Part shown: positions 11,267 through 22,800 of the stretch, one piece after another
Layout of the letters: each line of letters starts with the position of its first letter
How positions within the stretch are numbered: the stretch's first letter is position 1
Assembly (NCBI GenBank): GCA_964036295.1
Contig: OZ038463.1
Span: forward strand, 18,711,069-18,775,068
DNA: 64,000 nt
Direction: 5' to 3'
From: Plumapathes pennacea
Taxonomy: Eukaryota > Cnidaria > Anthozoa > Antipatharia > Myriopathidae
Program-made: the position numbers and the translations under genes
Notes under the pieces: generated by a model
The model's database searches: none
What the model saw: only the letters and a program-made list of their open reading frames with translations
Told to the model about the DNA's origin: nothing

Positions 11267-11599
11267 TTAAGCGCTGTTGTTTATTTGTTTTTCAATCGAA
11301 AACATCGAGAGAAATCGCCGTGAGCCTTAAAACGTTATTTTATTTTACTCCGTAACAGAAATCTTGGAGGAGTTTTTTAGCAATGGTTTTTATCGCACGC
11401 AGCTCTTAGCTGAAGAAAAATGGCCATTAATGAGCAAACTTTTATCAGTGTTCGAACTGATGTATGACGGCTCTCGGCTCTGTTCTCTTCTGGAATTGTC
11501 ACAGTGTGATGATATTTTAACTTGTAGTAACCTTAATTGACAGGAAAGCAATGCTACGGCCGTACTAATCCGTTTGTAACATTTTTTATGCGCCTTTGC

Positions 11600-11760
11600 T
11601 TTTCGTCCACACTAAAACGATGACTTGAAAGCCGGAGGTCTTAAAGAACCGTTCCCAAAGCGTAGACTTTCGAAAACAGATGCATTTTCAAATGAAAACA
11701 AATTAGTGTGGACGGGAAAACGGAGCTTTGAAAAAACGGAGTAGTGTGGATGAACTGCCA
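11600..11760. repeat. GTCCACAC-type inverted repeat fragment
   Basis: TTTTCGTCCACACTAAAACG near 11603 is answered by AGTGTGGACGGGAAAACGG near 11704 and AGTAGTGTGGATGAAC near 11742. The same GTGTGGACG/AAACG vocabulary builds the element at 36,601-36,963, so both probably belong to one MITE group. Confidence 0.4.
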
Positions 11761-11956
11761 GGTGAAGTGTGTGAGTGAATACATTAATTTCTTTATATTC
11801 AACTGACAGGAAACTATTTAGCCCTGAGCGAGACAACAATAGTGATGCGCCAAACTTTGGTTTCCTTGTTCTGATGAAGGGTCATCTTCTTGATTTCTTT
11901 CCCTTTTTTTTTTTTCTCGGTTTATTTTGTTACTTTTAATCATCGTTGGTCTTATA

Positions 11957-12300
11957 TGTACAATTTTATTATGTAGGCACGAGTGTTTTACTGGAAAATA
12001 TATCGTGCGTAAAATCCATACGAAACTACATCCGGGACCCGAGTGGCGTATTTTCCATATCCTCACTAGTGAGGATATCGTTGGAATCATTTCCCGCTTA
12101 TGCACGGTTGTTTGTGCAATTTCTCATAAAGCACTCGTGTCAAATATAATAAAAAGAAAATTACACGGCGGCTTGAAGATATGAATTTTATTTTCTCGTG
12201 CTAAAAACAATATTTTACTCACTCGCGAAGCGCTCGTTCGTAAATTGTTTTTACCACTCGAAAATAAAATTCATATCTTCGCGCCGCCGTGTAATATCCT
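11957..12300. mobile_element. Composite inverted-repeat element
   Basis: The first inverted pair is GCACGAGTGTTTTACTGG near 11978 against AAAGCACTCGTGTC near 12127. The second is ACACGGCGGCTTGAAGATAT near 12163 against ATCTTCGCGCCGCCGTGTAA near 12276, flanking ATTTTATTTTCTCGTG and its complement. It is non-coding, with palindromic steps such as CTCACTAGTGAG at 12061. Confidence 0.5.
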
Positions 12301-12514
12301 CTATATATGTATAATATGTAAGGAACTGAAAGAGAAAACTTAGCTGGCTATTTTATACGTAGCCGAGAATTTCAACTCGGGACTATACCGTGTTGCAAAT
12401 TCAGCTAGTACTCAGAGCGGGAGTTGAGCCTGGGACGCGGTCACGCTGCAACTTAAAAGTTGTTTATTTTGCATCGTCCCCGACACAAAGTGAATGTTAT
12501 TTCTCTCCTTGCAG

Positions 12515-12568
12515 GCTCCTTTCTCCGTGAGTCACTGTGAGCTGAAGTGCAAGTGCCCTGCTTTCAAG
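12515..12568 (+). CDS. Putative exon of cysteine-rich protein
   Basis: A strong acceptor (TTCTCTCCTTGCAG|GCT) opens an 18-codon frame reading SHCELKCKCPAFK that ends at a good donor (AAG|GTAGGG). It joins in phase 0 to the exon at 12601. The implied intron between them is only 32 bp, unusually short for a spliceosomal intron, so one of the two borders may be wrong even though both look good. Upstream exons were not found. Confidence 0.35.
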
Positions 12569-12600
12569 GTAGGGTGTGTCCTCATTCTGCTCTCCCTCAG

Positions 12601-13084
12601 GAGATGAAGGGCATTGTTGGCACGTGCTGCTCCTGGAAGCGTTGTACCACTGTGGAAGAATACTTAAGGCCGATTTTCACTAGTGAAGTAAGCGGAGACG
12701 GAGACGGAGACGTAAGACACTTGCGCGTGTGAAAATTAGCGAACGGAGATGAACGTAACCGAAGTAAGCGGAGACGGAGACGCAAGAAAAAGAAAACCTT
12801 CCGTTCTGCTTCCTTCACCGCTTCCTTCTCCGCTTCCGTCCCCGTTCGCTAATTTTCACACGCGCGCAAGTGTCTTACGTCTCCGTCTCCTTCTCCGTCT
12901 CCGCTTACTTCACTGTGAAAATCGGCCTTTAGAGATCATGACCAAGAGGAGAGACACCTGCAAGGGCAAGGAGGCATACAAGAAGTTCTTGAAAACCGCC
13001 AAATGTTGCTGTCTGAAGTCTTCGTGCGAAACAGTTGGTCAAGTGGCGAAGATAGTCGCTCGTGTCCGAACCGCCTCAAGATAA
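12601..13084 (+). pseudogene. Cysteine-rich protein exon split by a MITE
   Basis: The exon opens after CTCTCCCTCAG and reads EMKGIVGTCCSWKRCTTVEEY, then meets the MITE at 12667-12928. Beyond it the frame resumes as EIMTKRRDTCKGKEAYKKF, passes KCCCLKSSC and ends VRTASR at a TAA (13082-13084). The two coding halves agree in frame when the element and one TTA copy are ignored, which shows that a coding exon was hit. Together with the 12515 exon the protein has about eleven cysteines, including CC and CCC, in a basic background, as in small disulfide-rich proteins; no family is recognised. As it stands, translation into the element meets a stop after about 22 codons. The allele is either broken or depends on splicing the element out. 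Confidence 0.45.
12667..12928. mobile_element. 262-bp MITE with TTA target duplication
   Basis: Inverted ends of about 75 bp: AGGCCGATTTTCACTAGTGAAG on the left and TTCACTGTGAAAATCGGCCT on the right. Both continue through GTAAGCGGAGACGG-type repeats and GTAAGACACTTGCGCGTGTG. TTA is duplicated at 12664-12666 and 12929-12931, the target length and sequence typical of PIF/Harbinger-type elements. It has no coding capacity. The right end reads TTTAG followed by AG, an acceptor-like border, and GAAGTAAGC near the left end is donor-like. Confidence 0.8.
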
Positions 13085-13819
13085 CAGAGCGGGGAAACGT
13101 TCAACGAACGAATTGAGCTACAATCTTGGGTTCGGTCAAACTTACTTCGACAAAACGGCAAAAAAATTCATAGTATATGAATATAAAAAAACTTGCCTTG
13201 ACTGAAACGGAGGACCTCCCTCAAGAAAGCAGTGTGATCTCAATGGTCGCCCTTTCGTGAATTTTCAACAAAACTTCGAAAGACGCGCGTTCTACTGCAA
13301 CATATGGCCACAACAAACTGGTTTGAGAAACTTCCTTTTAGCCGGCGTAACACGCTGAAGTTTTATCCAAGAGTACTGGACACTAAGGCAGTGCATTGGC
13401 TTCCATTGGCACACTGAGACCACCGGGAAAATTAGATGCAGACTGAAAACATCTGGAAGTTTTCTTTCTGTCTTTCCGGCGATTTCATTCTCGAATCGTA
13501 TCCGATTAAAAGACTGGTGTTGATTGTTTTCGCCATGAAGTCAAGTTCAGGAGGCTCAGAGAAAGAATTCTGAGGCCTAGCTCATTCTTTGACTGCATAC
13601 TGTTCAGTACTTTCCGTTACGTTACCACATTTAGTCTCATATTGAATAAATAATTTAATATGAATACAAGTACAAATTACTTTCTATAATATTCTTACAT
13701 TATGTAAATATGTCCAACATCAATAATCTTCAGTCAAACAAGATCTACTTGCTCTCTCCGTCTGTCCCCCCTTCTATCCGTCCATTTGTCTGCCTGTTTG
13801 CCTGTCTGCTTTCTTTGGT
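13085..13819. other. Intergenic, no gene seen
   Basis: Between the cysteine-rich exon and the ORC6 stop. On the - strand an ATTAAA hexamer near 13655 could serve as the ORC6 polyadenylation signal. Nothing else is recognisable. Confidence 0.4.
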
Positions 13820-16800
13820 TCATTTTTTCTTCTTTTTAGCTGACTTTGTCTGTTCTTGTCCATCTTTATTTATCGCAGCAGTTGCAGCTTCAATAATCCG
13901 TCTTTTCCACTCTTCATAATCAGTGTCTGTCACTGCATTTCCCACAGCATATTTTTGTGGACTTTGCAAGGCCCGACATTCTTCTACCAGAAAAAAAGTA
14001 TAATTACTGTATGTGTAGTCAAAAATAACAGATGTTTTTGCCCTCAGATCAGAGTTCATGCACATGCAAAGAGCACAAGCACAAGCACAAGCAAGGGTGC
14101 TACCAGTGAAAAATCAGTGCAAATACAAATCTTTGAAATTGTCAGCAAAAAAATGCCAAAACAGATCTTTTGAAACAGTATATTTTCAATCTCTATCTAA
14201 AAACCACAACAGGCTCAACCAACAAAAAAATTCTATTATTATTTTATTTTCATGCAAATTTGTAAGTTCAGGCTCAAAGACTTGGGAGTGGAGGTAAGGG
14301 TCTTGGGGGCTTGGTGGGCCGAATGCCAGTGGGGGCAAGGATCTTTGGGGAGTTGCTGCAGAAAGATAAGGCTTTTCATCTGCTCTACAGTATATACATT
14401 AATGACAAGCTAAGATGGGATATTTGGTAAAAACTATCAGAGAAGGTCATGATGATCTGCTTGGCAACAAATTCAAGACTCACCCTCCACAGCATCATTT
14501 AGCTTATCGATCACTCCACGTGGTCTCTTCAGATGGTCTTTGCTACTCTTGCCTGAAGACATAAAGAAAATGGCATGGAATGAATTCCTTGCTACAGCTT
14601 TAATCAATAGAATAAATGAGAAAGAAATAAAAAAAAGGATAGCAATTGACCAGTCAGTTTTCTTTTGGGAACACTAACCTTCTAGTAAGGGGATCAGTTT
14701 CTCCATATCCTGACAAAGTTTATCAAACATCGACCTCTTTATTCCTAATAGGTTGACAAGTTTAGACTTGTCAATTTTTATTTTCTGATATCTGAAAAAA
14801 TAAACACAGCAAGTTAAGACTGTACATCCTAGAATGTTTGAACAACCTTGCCAGGTTTTATAAAGCCAGCCATACAAAACAAAAAATCAAACTGAAAACC
14901 TAACTGTTCAAACAATTGTCAATTTGTTCATTTTTCTTAGGTCAATAATATTATGTCAACATGAAATAAAGCAAATCTTGTTCACATGTACATGTAAGTC
15001 CCTTCTACATATGATGTGCACTAGTGTCAACATAAAGTTTGTACCAACATTTGGGCACAGAGACAAACCACTCCAGGTACAAAGTCCCAAATTTTGTGGC
15101 ATGTCTACGTACAGACACTAATTAAAACAATGTTTACACTGGTCACACTAGCAATGCATATACAATGTACAGTAGTGTACATGTAGGTATAAACATAGCC
15201 TTGCTGTATCATGTGACAGTCATATATTTTTTGGTTTCTTTAATTTACTGTACAGTATTTACAGAAAAAAATATTTCTGATCTAGGTCTTGAATAAACAA
15301 GTTTTAACTCATACACACTTTGTTTAGGAGATATTCTGGTGAGCTACTTGACAATCAAACTTGGCAGGCACAACTACTGCATTGGTCATTTATAAAATTA
15401 ATGAATGCCCATGCAGAAACAAAACTAGACTGAGTATGGGACATAAGAAGTACTAGCTATTTCAAGACAATAACAAGTTGAGGTTAAACTCAGTTGAATT
15501 ACTCTGCCTAATAACTATGGCGTTCCAATCCCGCCCAAAATCAAAGTTGGAACACAACATTGTACTTGACAGATCAACAATGAACTTGAAAGATCAACTT
15601 TGGACATCATCCCTTAACTTTAGACTTGATAGAGTTCAACAATGAACTTGAGTCATCAACTTTGGACTTGAATCATCGACTTTAGACTGTAGCCATCAAA
15701 TTTAGATTAGATCGTCTTGCAGTTTGCAATGTTGGGCTTTGCGACGCAATGTTCAATGTTGAGACGTGAGAGGCGTACCAAGCCCGCCAAAAATCCCATA
15801 ATAGTTTTGAAGAGCGGCTTGGTAACCTCCCCTTTCTTCCCGGCATGGAATCCAACATGGCGGACATACAAGTGTAAAAATAAATGTTGAAATGTGCTAT
15901 AAATGACGTTATCTCAAGAATAAATAGGCTCGAAGACCCTGACGAGATTGGCGCAATCATATGAAGGATGGACTACATAAACAGGATGATTGTTAATTTG
16001 GGCCTTGAGGTGAACACTATGTGCAGTTTGCACGATGCTGTTGCGAATATCGAGTTGAAGTACCGTCGTCGTACGGAAGTGGCAGATGCAGGGTACCAAG
16101 CTTGTTCGAAGAACACTGGCAGTCGTGGAAGACCAGCATTCGATATTCCGAACGAACAGTTATCGTTTTTATTGGAACAAGGATTTGGATGGATTTTCCA
16201 CAAAAGCAACTTGAATAGTGTCATTTGGACAGATGCTTGGTGTGCCATTTACAATCTTTCTTCTCACCATCAGCTAACTGAACTTTCTTGAGTAACAGCT
16301 CAGCATCGATCACTGCATCCTCCATGGATGGAAAAACCTTGCTTGTAATGCAGGGGTATTTCCTAAGAAGATCCAAATCCTTGTTCCAATAAAAACGATA
16401 ACTGTTCGTTCGGAATATCGAATGCTGGTCTTCCACGACTGCCAGTGTTCTTCGAACAAGCTTGGTACCCTGCATCTGCCACTTCCGTACGACGACGGTA
16501 CTTCAACTCGATATTCGCAACAGCATCGTGCAAACTGCACATAGTGTTCACCTCAAGGCCCAAATTAACAATCATCCTGTTTATGTAGTCCATCCTTCAT
16601 ATGATTGCGCCAATCTCGTCAGGGTCTTCGAGCCTATTTATTCTTGAAATAACTGTCGGAGATTACGCAAATGTACATCGTGAGAAGAGTGGATTAGTAA
16701 CATAAGAGCACATTCCAGCGAGCGGAAAGATAAGTGAGTTTAGCGAGTGACAGGTTGAGAGGGATTAAATTTTGGTAAGTGATATGATTGAACTTAGCAT

Positions 16801-19800
16801 TGTGTATGCAACTGAAGTATTTAGTGTGAGTGAATCTGCGCGAGAGTGCGAAGCTTCATTAAAACTGTGAAAAGACAGCCTTGCGATTTTGTCGTGGATA
16901 CTTGGGGAGGCGAATTCACGACAATAACGTCATTTATAGCACATTTCAACATTTATTTTTACACTTGTATGTCCACCATGTTGGATTCCATGCCGGGAAG
17001 AAAGGGGAGGTTACCAAGCCGCTCTTCAAAACTATTATGGGATTTTTGGCGGGCTTGGTACGCCTCTCACGTCTCAACATTGAACATTGCGTCGCAAAGT
17101 CCAACATTGCAAACTGCAAGACGATCTAATCTAAATTTGATGGCTACAGTCTAAAGTCGATGATCCAAGTCCAAAGTTGATGGCTCAAGTTCATTGTTGA
17201 ACTCTATCAAGTCTAAAGTTAAGGGATGATGTCCAAAGTTGATCTTTCAAGTTCATTGTTGATCTGTCAAGTACAATGTTGTGTTCCAACTTTGATTTTT
17301 GGCGGGATTGGAACGCCATAAATAACATGCATACAATAATTTCTGCATTCTGATTGGCTGAGCGCACGTCCATTTATCCCAAACAGTGCAAAAATGTGTA
17401 ATTAACAGTGCAGAAATGTGAAATTAAGAGTGCAGAAATTTGAAATTAAAAATTGTCGACAGCTGGCGCGCGTATTTGCGAAGCCAAACAAAGCAAAAGG
17501 GCGTGTTTTCATTCCTCAGGACGATTCCGATTCTGTTTGCAAGAAAACAAAGTTCTTGAGAGACACTTGTGAATTGTAACAAAATTGAAAACAATTGCGC
17601 GAAGTAAATTATTATATGCATGTTATTAACAAGTAATCACATAATTTCTTGTGCAATTTTGGAATAAATAAGCACTCGTAAATTTTTCAAAGACCACAAA
17701 TTGCACTCGCGCGGCGCTCGTGCTGAACGCGAGCTTAAAAACAAAGGGGGTACCCTTACTAATGAAACTAAGGGGGGACCCTTACAAAAAAAAACAAAAG
17801 GGGTACCCTTACTAATGAAACCAAGGGGGGACCCTTACTAACAAAACCAAGGGGGGAACCTTACTAATAAAACCAAGGGGGGACCCTTATTAAAAAAACC
17901 AAAGGGGTTCCCTTACTAAAATACCAAGGGGGGACCCTTACTAACAAATCCAAGGGGGGACCCTTACTAAAAATACCAAGGGGGTACCTTACTAATGAAA
18001 CCAAGGAAGGACCCTTACTAACAAAACCAAGGGGAGACCCTTACTAAAAAATAACAAGGGGGGACCCTTAGTAATGAAACCAAGGGGGCACCCCTACTAA
18101 TGAAACCAAGGGGAGACCCTTACTAATAAAACCAAGGGGGGACCCTTACTAAAAATACCAAGGGGGTACCCTTACTAAAAATACCAAGGGGGTACACTTA
18201 CTAACAAAACCAAGGGGGGACCCTTACAAATAAAACCAAGGGGGAACCATTACTAACAAAACCAAGGGGGTACCCTTACTAAAAAAACCAAGGGGGGACC
18301 CTTACTAACAAAACCAAGGCGGTACCTTTACTAATGAAACCAAGGGGGGACCCTTACTAACAAAACCAAGGGGGGACCCTTACTAACAAAACCAAGGGGG
18401 ACCCTTATTAATAAAACCAAGGGGGTACTCTTACTAATGAAACCAAGGGGGTACCTTACTAATGAATCCAAGGGGGTACCCTTACTAACAAAACCAAGGG
18501 GGGACCCTTACTAACAAAACCAAGGGGGTACCCTTCCTAATGAAACCAAGGGGGTACCCTTACTAAAAATACCAAGGGGGGCCCTTACTAACAAAACCAA
18601 GGGGGGGACCCTTACTATAAAAACCAAGGGGGTACCCTTCCTAATGAAACCAAGAGGGGACCCTTACTAACAAAACCAAGGGGGGACCCTTACTAAAAAA
18701 ACCAAGGGGGTACCATTACTAATGAAACCAAGGGGTGACCTTTACTAATAAAACCAAGGGGGGACCCTTACTAACAAAACCAAGGGGGACCCTTATTAAT
18801 AAAACCAAGGGGGTACCCTTACTAAAAAATCCAAGGGGTGACCCTTACTAAAAATACCGAGGGGGCACCCTTACTAATGAAACCAAGGAAGGACCCTTAC
18901 TAACAAAACCAAGGGGAGACCCTTACTAATAAAACCAAGAGGGGACCCTTAGTAATGAAACCGAGGGGGGACCTTACAAAAAAAAAACCAAGGGGGTACC
19001 CCTACTAATGAAACCAAGGGGAGACCCTTACTAAAAAAACCAAGGGGGTACCATTACTAATAAAACCAAGGGGTGACCCTTACTAAAAAAACCAAGGGGG
19101 TACCCTTACTAAAAATACCAAGGGGGGGGCCCTTACTAACAAAACCAAGGGGGGGACCCTTACTATAAAAACCAAGGGGGTACCCTTCCTAATGAAACCA
19201 AAAGGGGACCCTTACTAACAAAACCAAGGGGGTACCATTACTAAAAATACCAAGGGGGAACCCTTACTAACAAAACCAAGGGGGGGGACCCTTACAAATA
19301 AAACCAAGGGGGAACCATTACTAACAAAATGAAGGGGGTACCCTTACTAAAAAAACCAAGGGGGGACCCTTACTAACAAAACCAAGGGGATACCTTTACT
19401 AATGAAACCAAGGGGGGACCCTTACTAACAAAACCAAGGGGAAACCCTTACTAACAAAACCAAGGGGGACCCTTATTAATAAAACCAAGGGGGTACCCTT
19501 ACTAATGAAACCAAGGGGGTAACTTACTAATGCATCCAAGGGGGGACCCTTAATAACAAAACCAAGGGGGGACCCTTACTAATAAAACCAAGGGGGTACC
19601 CTTCCTAATGAAACCAAGGGGGTACCCTTACTAAAAATACCAAGGGGGTACACTTACTAACAAAACCAACGGGGGAACCTTACTAAAAAAACCAAGGGGG
19701 TACCCTTCCTAATGAAACCAAGGGGGGACCCTTACTAACAAAACCAAGGGGGGACCCTTACCAAAAACACCAAGGGGGTACCTTTACTAATGAAACCAAG

Positions 19801-22800
19801 GGGGGACCCTTACTAACAAAACCAAGGGGGGACCCTTACTAACAAAACCAAGGGGGACCCTTATTAATAAAACCAAGGGGGTACCCTTACTAATGAAACC
19901 AAGGGGGGACCCTTACTAAAAAAACCAAGGGGGTACCTTACTAATGAATCCAAGGGGGTATCCTTACTAACAAAACTAAGGGGGGACCCTTACTAATAAA
20001 ACCAAGGGGGTACCCTTCCTAATGAAACCAAGGGGGTACGCTTACTAAAAATACCAAGGGGGGGCCCTTACTAACAAAACCAAGGGGGGACTCTTACTAA
20101 AAAAACCAAGGGGGTACCCTTCCTAATGAAACCAAGAGGGGACCCTTACTAACAAAACCAAGGGGGGACCCTTACTAAAAAAACCAAGGGGGTACCATTA
20201 CTAATGAAACCAAGGGGTGACCCTTACTAATAAAACCAAGGGGGGACCCTTACTAAAAAAAACAAGGGGGTACCCTTACTAAAAATACCAACGGGGTACC
20301 CTTACTAACAAAACCAAGGGGGGACCCTTACAAATAAAACCAAGGGGGGACCATTACTAACAAAACCAAGGGTGTACCCTTACTAAAAATACCAAGGGTG
20401 TACCCTTACTAAAAATACCAAGGGGGTACCCTTACTAACAAAACCAAGGGGGGACCCTTACTAAAAAAACCAAGGGGGGACCCTTACTAACAAAACCAAG
20501 GGGGAACTCTTACTAATGAAACCAACGGGGGACCCTTACTAACAAAACCAAGGGGGGAACCTTACTAACAAAACCAAGGGGGACCCTTATTAATAAAACC
20601 AAGGGGGTACCCTTACTAATGAAACCAAGGGAGGACCCTTATTAAAAAAACCAAGGAGGTACCTTACTAATGAATCCAAGGGGGGATCCTTACTGACAAA
20701 ACCAAGGGGGGAACCTTCCTAAAAAAGCCAAGGGGGTACCCTTCCTAATGAAACCAAGGGAGTAACCTTACTAAAAATACCAAGGGGGGACCCTTACTAA
20801 CAAAACCAAGGGGGGGACCTTTACTAAAAAAACCAAGGGGGTACCCTTCCTAATGAAACCAAGGGGGGACCCTTACTAACAAAACCAAGGGGGGACACTT
20901 ACTAACAAAACCAAGGGGGACCCTTATTAATAAAACCAAGGGGGTACCCTTACTAATGAAACCAAGAGGGGACCCTTACTAAAAAAACCAAGGGGGTACC
21001 TTACTAATGAATCCAAGGGGGGACCCTTACTAAAAATACCAAGGGGGGACCCTTAATAACAAAACCAAGGGGGGACCCTTACTAAAAAAACTAAGGGGGT
21101 ACCCTTCCTAATGAAACCAAGGGGGTACCCTTACTAAGAAAACCAAGGGGGGACCCTTACTAACAAAACCAAGGGGTGACCCTTACTAACAATACCAAGG
21201 GGGGACCCTTATTAACAAAACCAAGGGGGGACCCTTACTAAAAATACCAAGGGGGGACCCTTAATAACAAAACCAAGGGGGGACCCTTACTAAAAAAAAC
21301 TAAGGGGGTACCCTTCCTAGATAAACCAAGGGGGGACCCTTTCTAACAAAACCAAGGGGGGACCCTTACTAACAAAACCAAGGGGGGACCCTTACTAAAA
21401 TCAAAGCAGCAAGGCAACTGTAAGCTCACGAATTTGTAAAAAGTACTTTTGCGGGAGTGGATATTTAATAGAACTGGCTCAAGGCCACATCGTAAAAATT
21501 GCTCAATTTTAGGTTTGTGGAAGTTCGCATCCATTTCAGCGGGCCTCCACTTTTGCTGAACCGTGTATTCGATTTAGTCTCAGTTTTGAAAACCCTCATT
21601 TACGAGTGGCAGAGGGTGAAAATTATAAAACTTAGACACTCGAAATGGGAGAATTTAAAATTCTTCACCGAGTCCAAATCTTTGAACCGGAAGGAGACCT
21701 TCCAGAGTCGCACTGAAAAAAGTCTATCCGTGACTTCATTACTCATGTCATGCACAGCTTATGTTCAACATCTACATATTCATCAGAGGCCATGATACTC
21801 CAGCCTGAGCTGCATTCAAGCTAAATACGTGCTTAAAGAAAACATGCCTTTCTTCTTTTGGCTGAGTTTCAAGTCTAATAAGTTTAAATGAAATCTGATA
21901 ACTTGTTGACATTACTTGTGGTTTTGGTCAAATTCATTTTCGAATTCTTCTTCTCTCAGTTCTCTGCAGCATTTTTCATTGTTGGCAAAAACTATGCGAA
22001 GCAAAGCAAATATAATCAAACGATAGAAATATTTCGACAAGCTGAAGTCGCTCGATCACGATCAGGGCTGTCAGTGGTCACGGGTCTTTCAACTTTGACT
22101 TACGCTTGTCAAACCGAGAATTTACCAAAACCTCTGTGATAATGGTTCTGAAGTGCAACAGATCTTCTGGCAATTCAGGAATACAATGATAACAATCAAA
22201 ATAACTCCAGAAAACATCTTCCCATCTCTTCGTTTCTTCATGCGTATTCGCTGATGCTCAAATTTCAAAGGCAATATTGTTCACACAGCATGACGGACTG
22301 ACTGACTGACGCAGTCATAACTGCAATAAGGTGGGGTGCTTAAAAATCCGCCGCAAAAACTACTTCAACGATCGCATTCTCAATTTTGTTGCGTTTCGGT
22401 AATATCAATACTGCCCAAATTGGGAACAGAACGACTTCCATATTTGGAATCCATTGTTGACAGCACCGGGACACATTCCAATTGACTGGATCGCATGAAG
22501 CTTCGCTTTTCAGCACTTCGTGCTGAACACGAGCTTAAAAACTGTTTGACATTAATGACAGTACCTGCAAATGGCATACAAAGCTGAAGCAGCAAAGATG
22601 GGTTGGCTTGGATCTACAGTTAACTTTTCCACTGACTCATCAGTGTACCTAAAAATAAGCCATTTTTGTTAAAAACATCTCACATTACAGATTTTATGCG
22701 ACTGAGTTTTAAACACACAGAGGTCTTAATGATCCAGTATGATACATGCAGACCACACTTGTCTTTAAAAATTGGTGTCCTCCCAGTGGTGATGCATCAT

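Larger units (their letters stand above)
15516..17320. mobile_element. 1.8-kb foldback transposon with 6-bp TSD
   Basis: The left arm 15516-16190 and right arm 16371-17320 are near-identical inverted copies from the outer ends (TATGGCGTTCCAATCCCGCC and its complement) inward. They enclose a loop of about 180 bp. AATAAC flanks both ends directly (15510-15515 and 17321-17326), a clean 6-bp target duplication. The right arm carries about 275 bp (roughly 16,650-16,922) that the left arm lacks. Each arm holds, in opposite orientation, the same coding fragment (MDYINRMIVNLGLEVN, FDIPNEQLSFLLEQGFG). The arms also bear many CAACTTTGGACTTGA-like short repeats. The element sits in ORC6 intron 3. Confidence 0.85.

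Noticed and set aside
12749-13084. A 111-codon frame starting inside the MITE
   Set aside because: Only the part after 12,931 is coding-like; the first 60 codons are transposon sequence.
17741-21400. Many TACTAAC branch-point consensus words in the minisatellite
   Set aside because: They are on the + strand, while ORC6 is transcribed from the - strand, so they cannot serve in its splicing.
17741-21400. CRISPR-like array
   Set aside because: The repeats are directly abutting 26-mers without unique spacers, in a eukaryotic intron.
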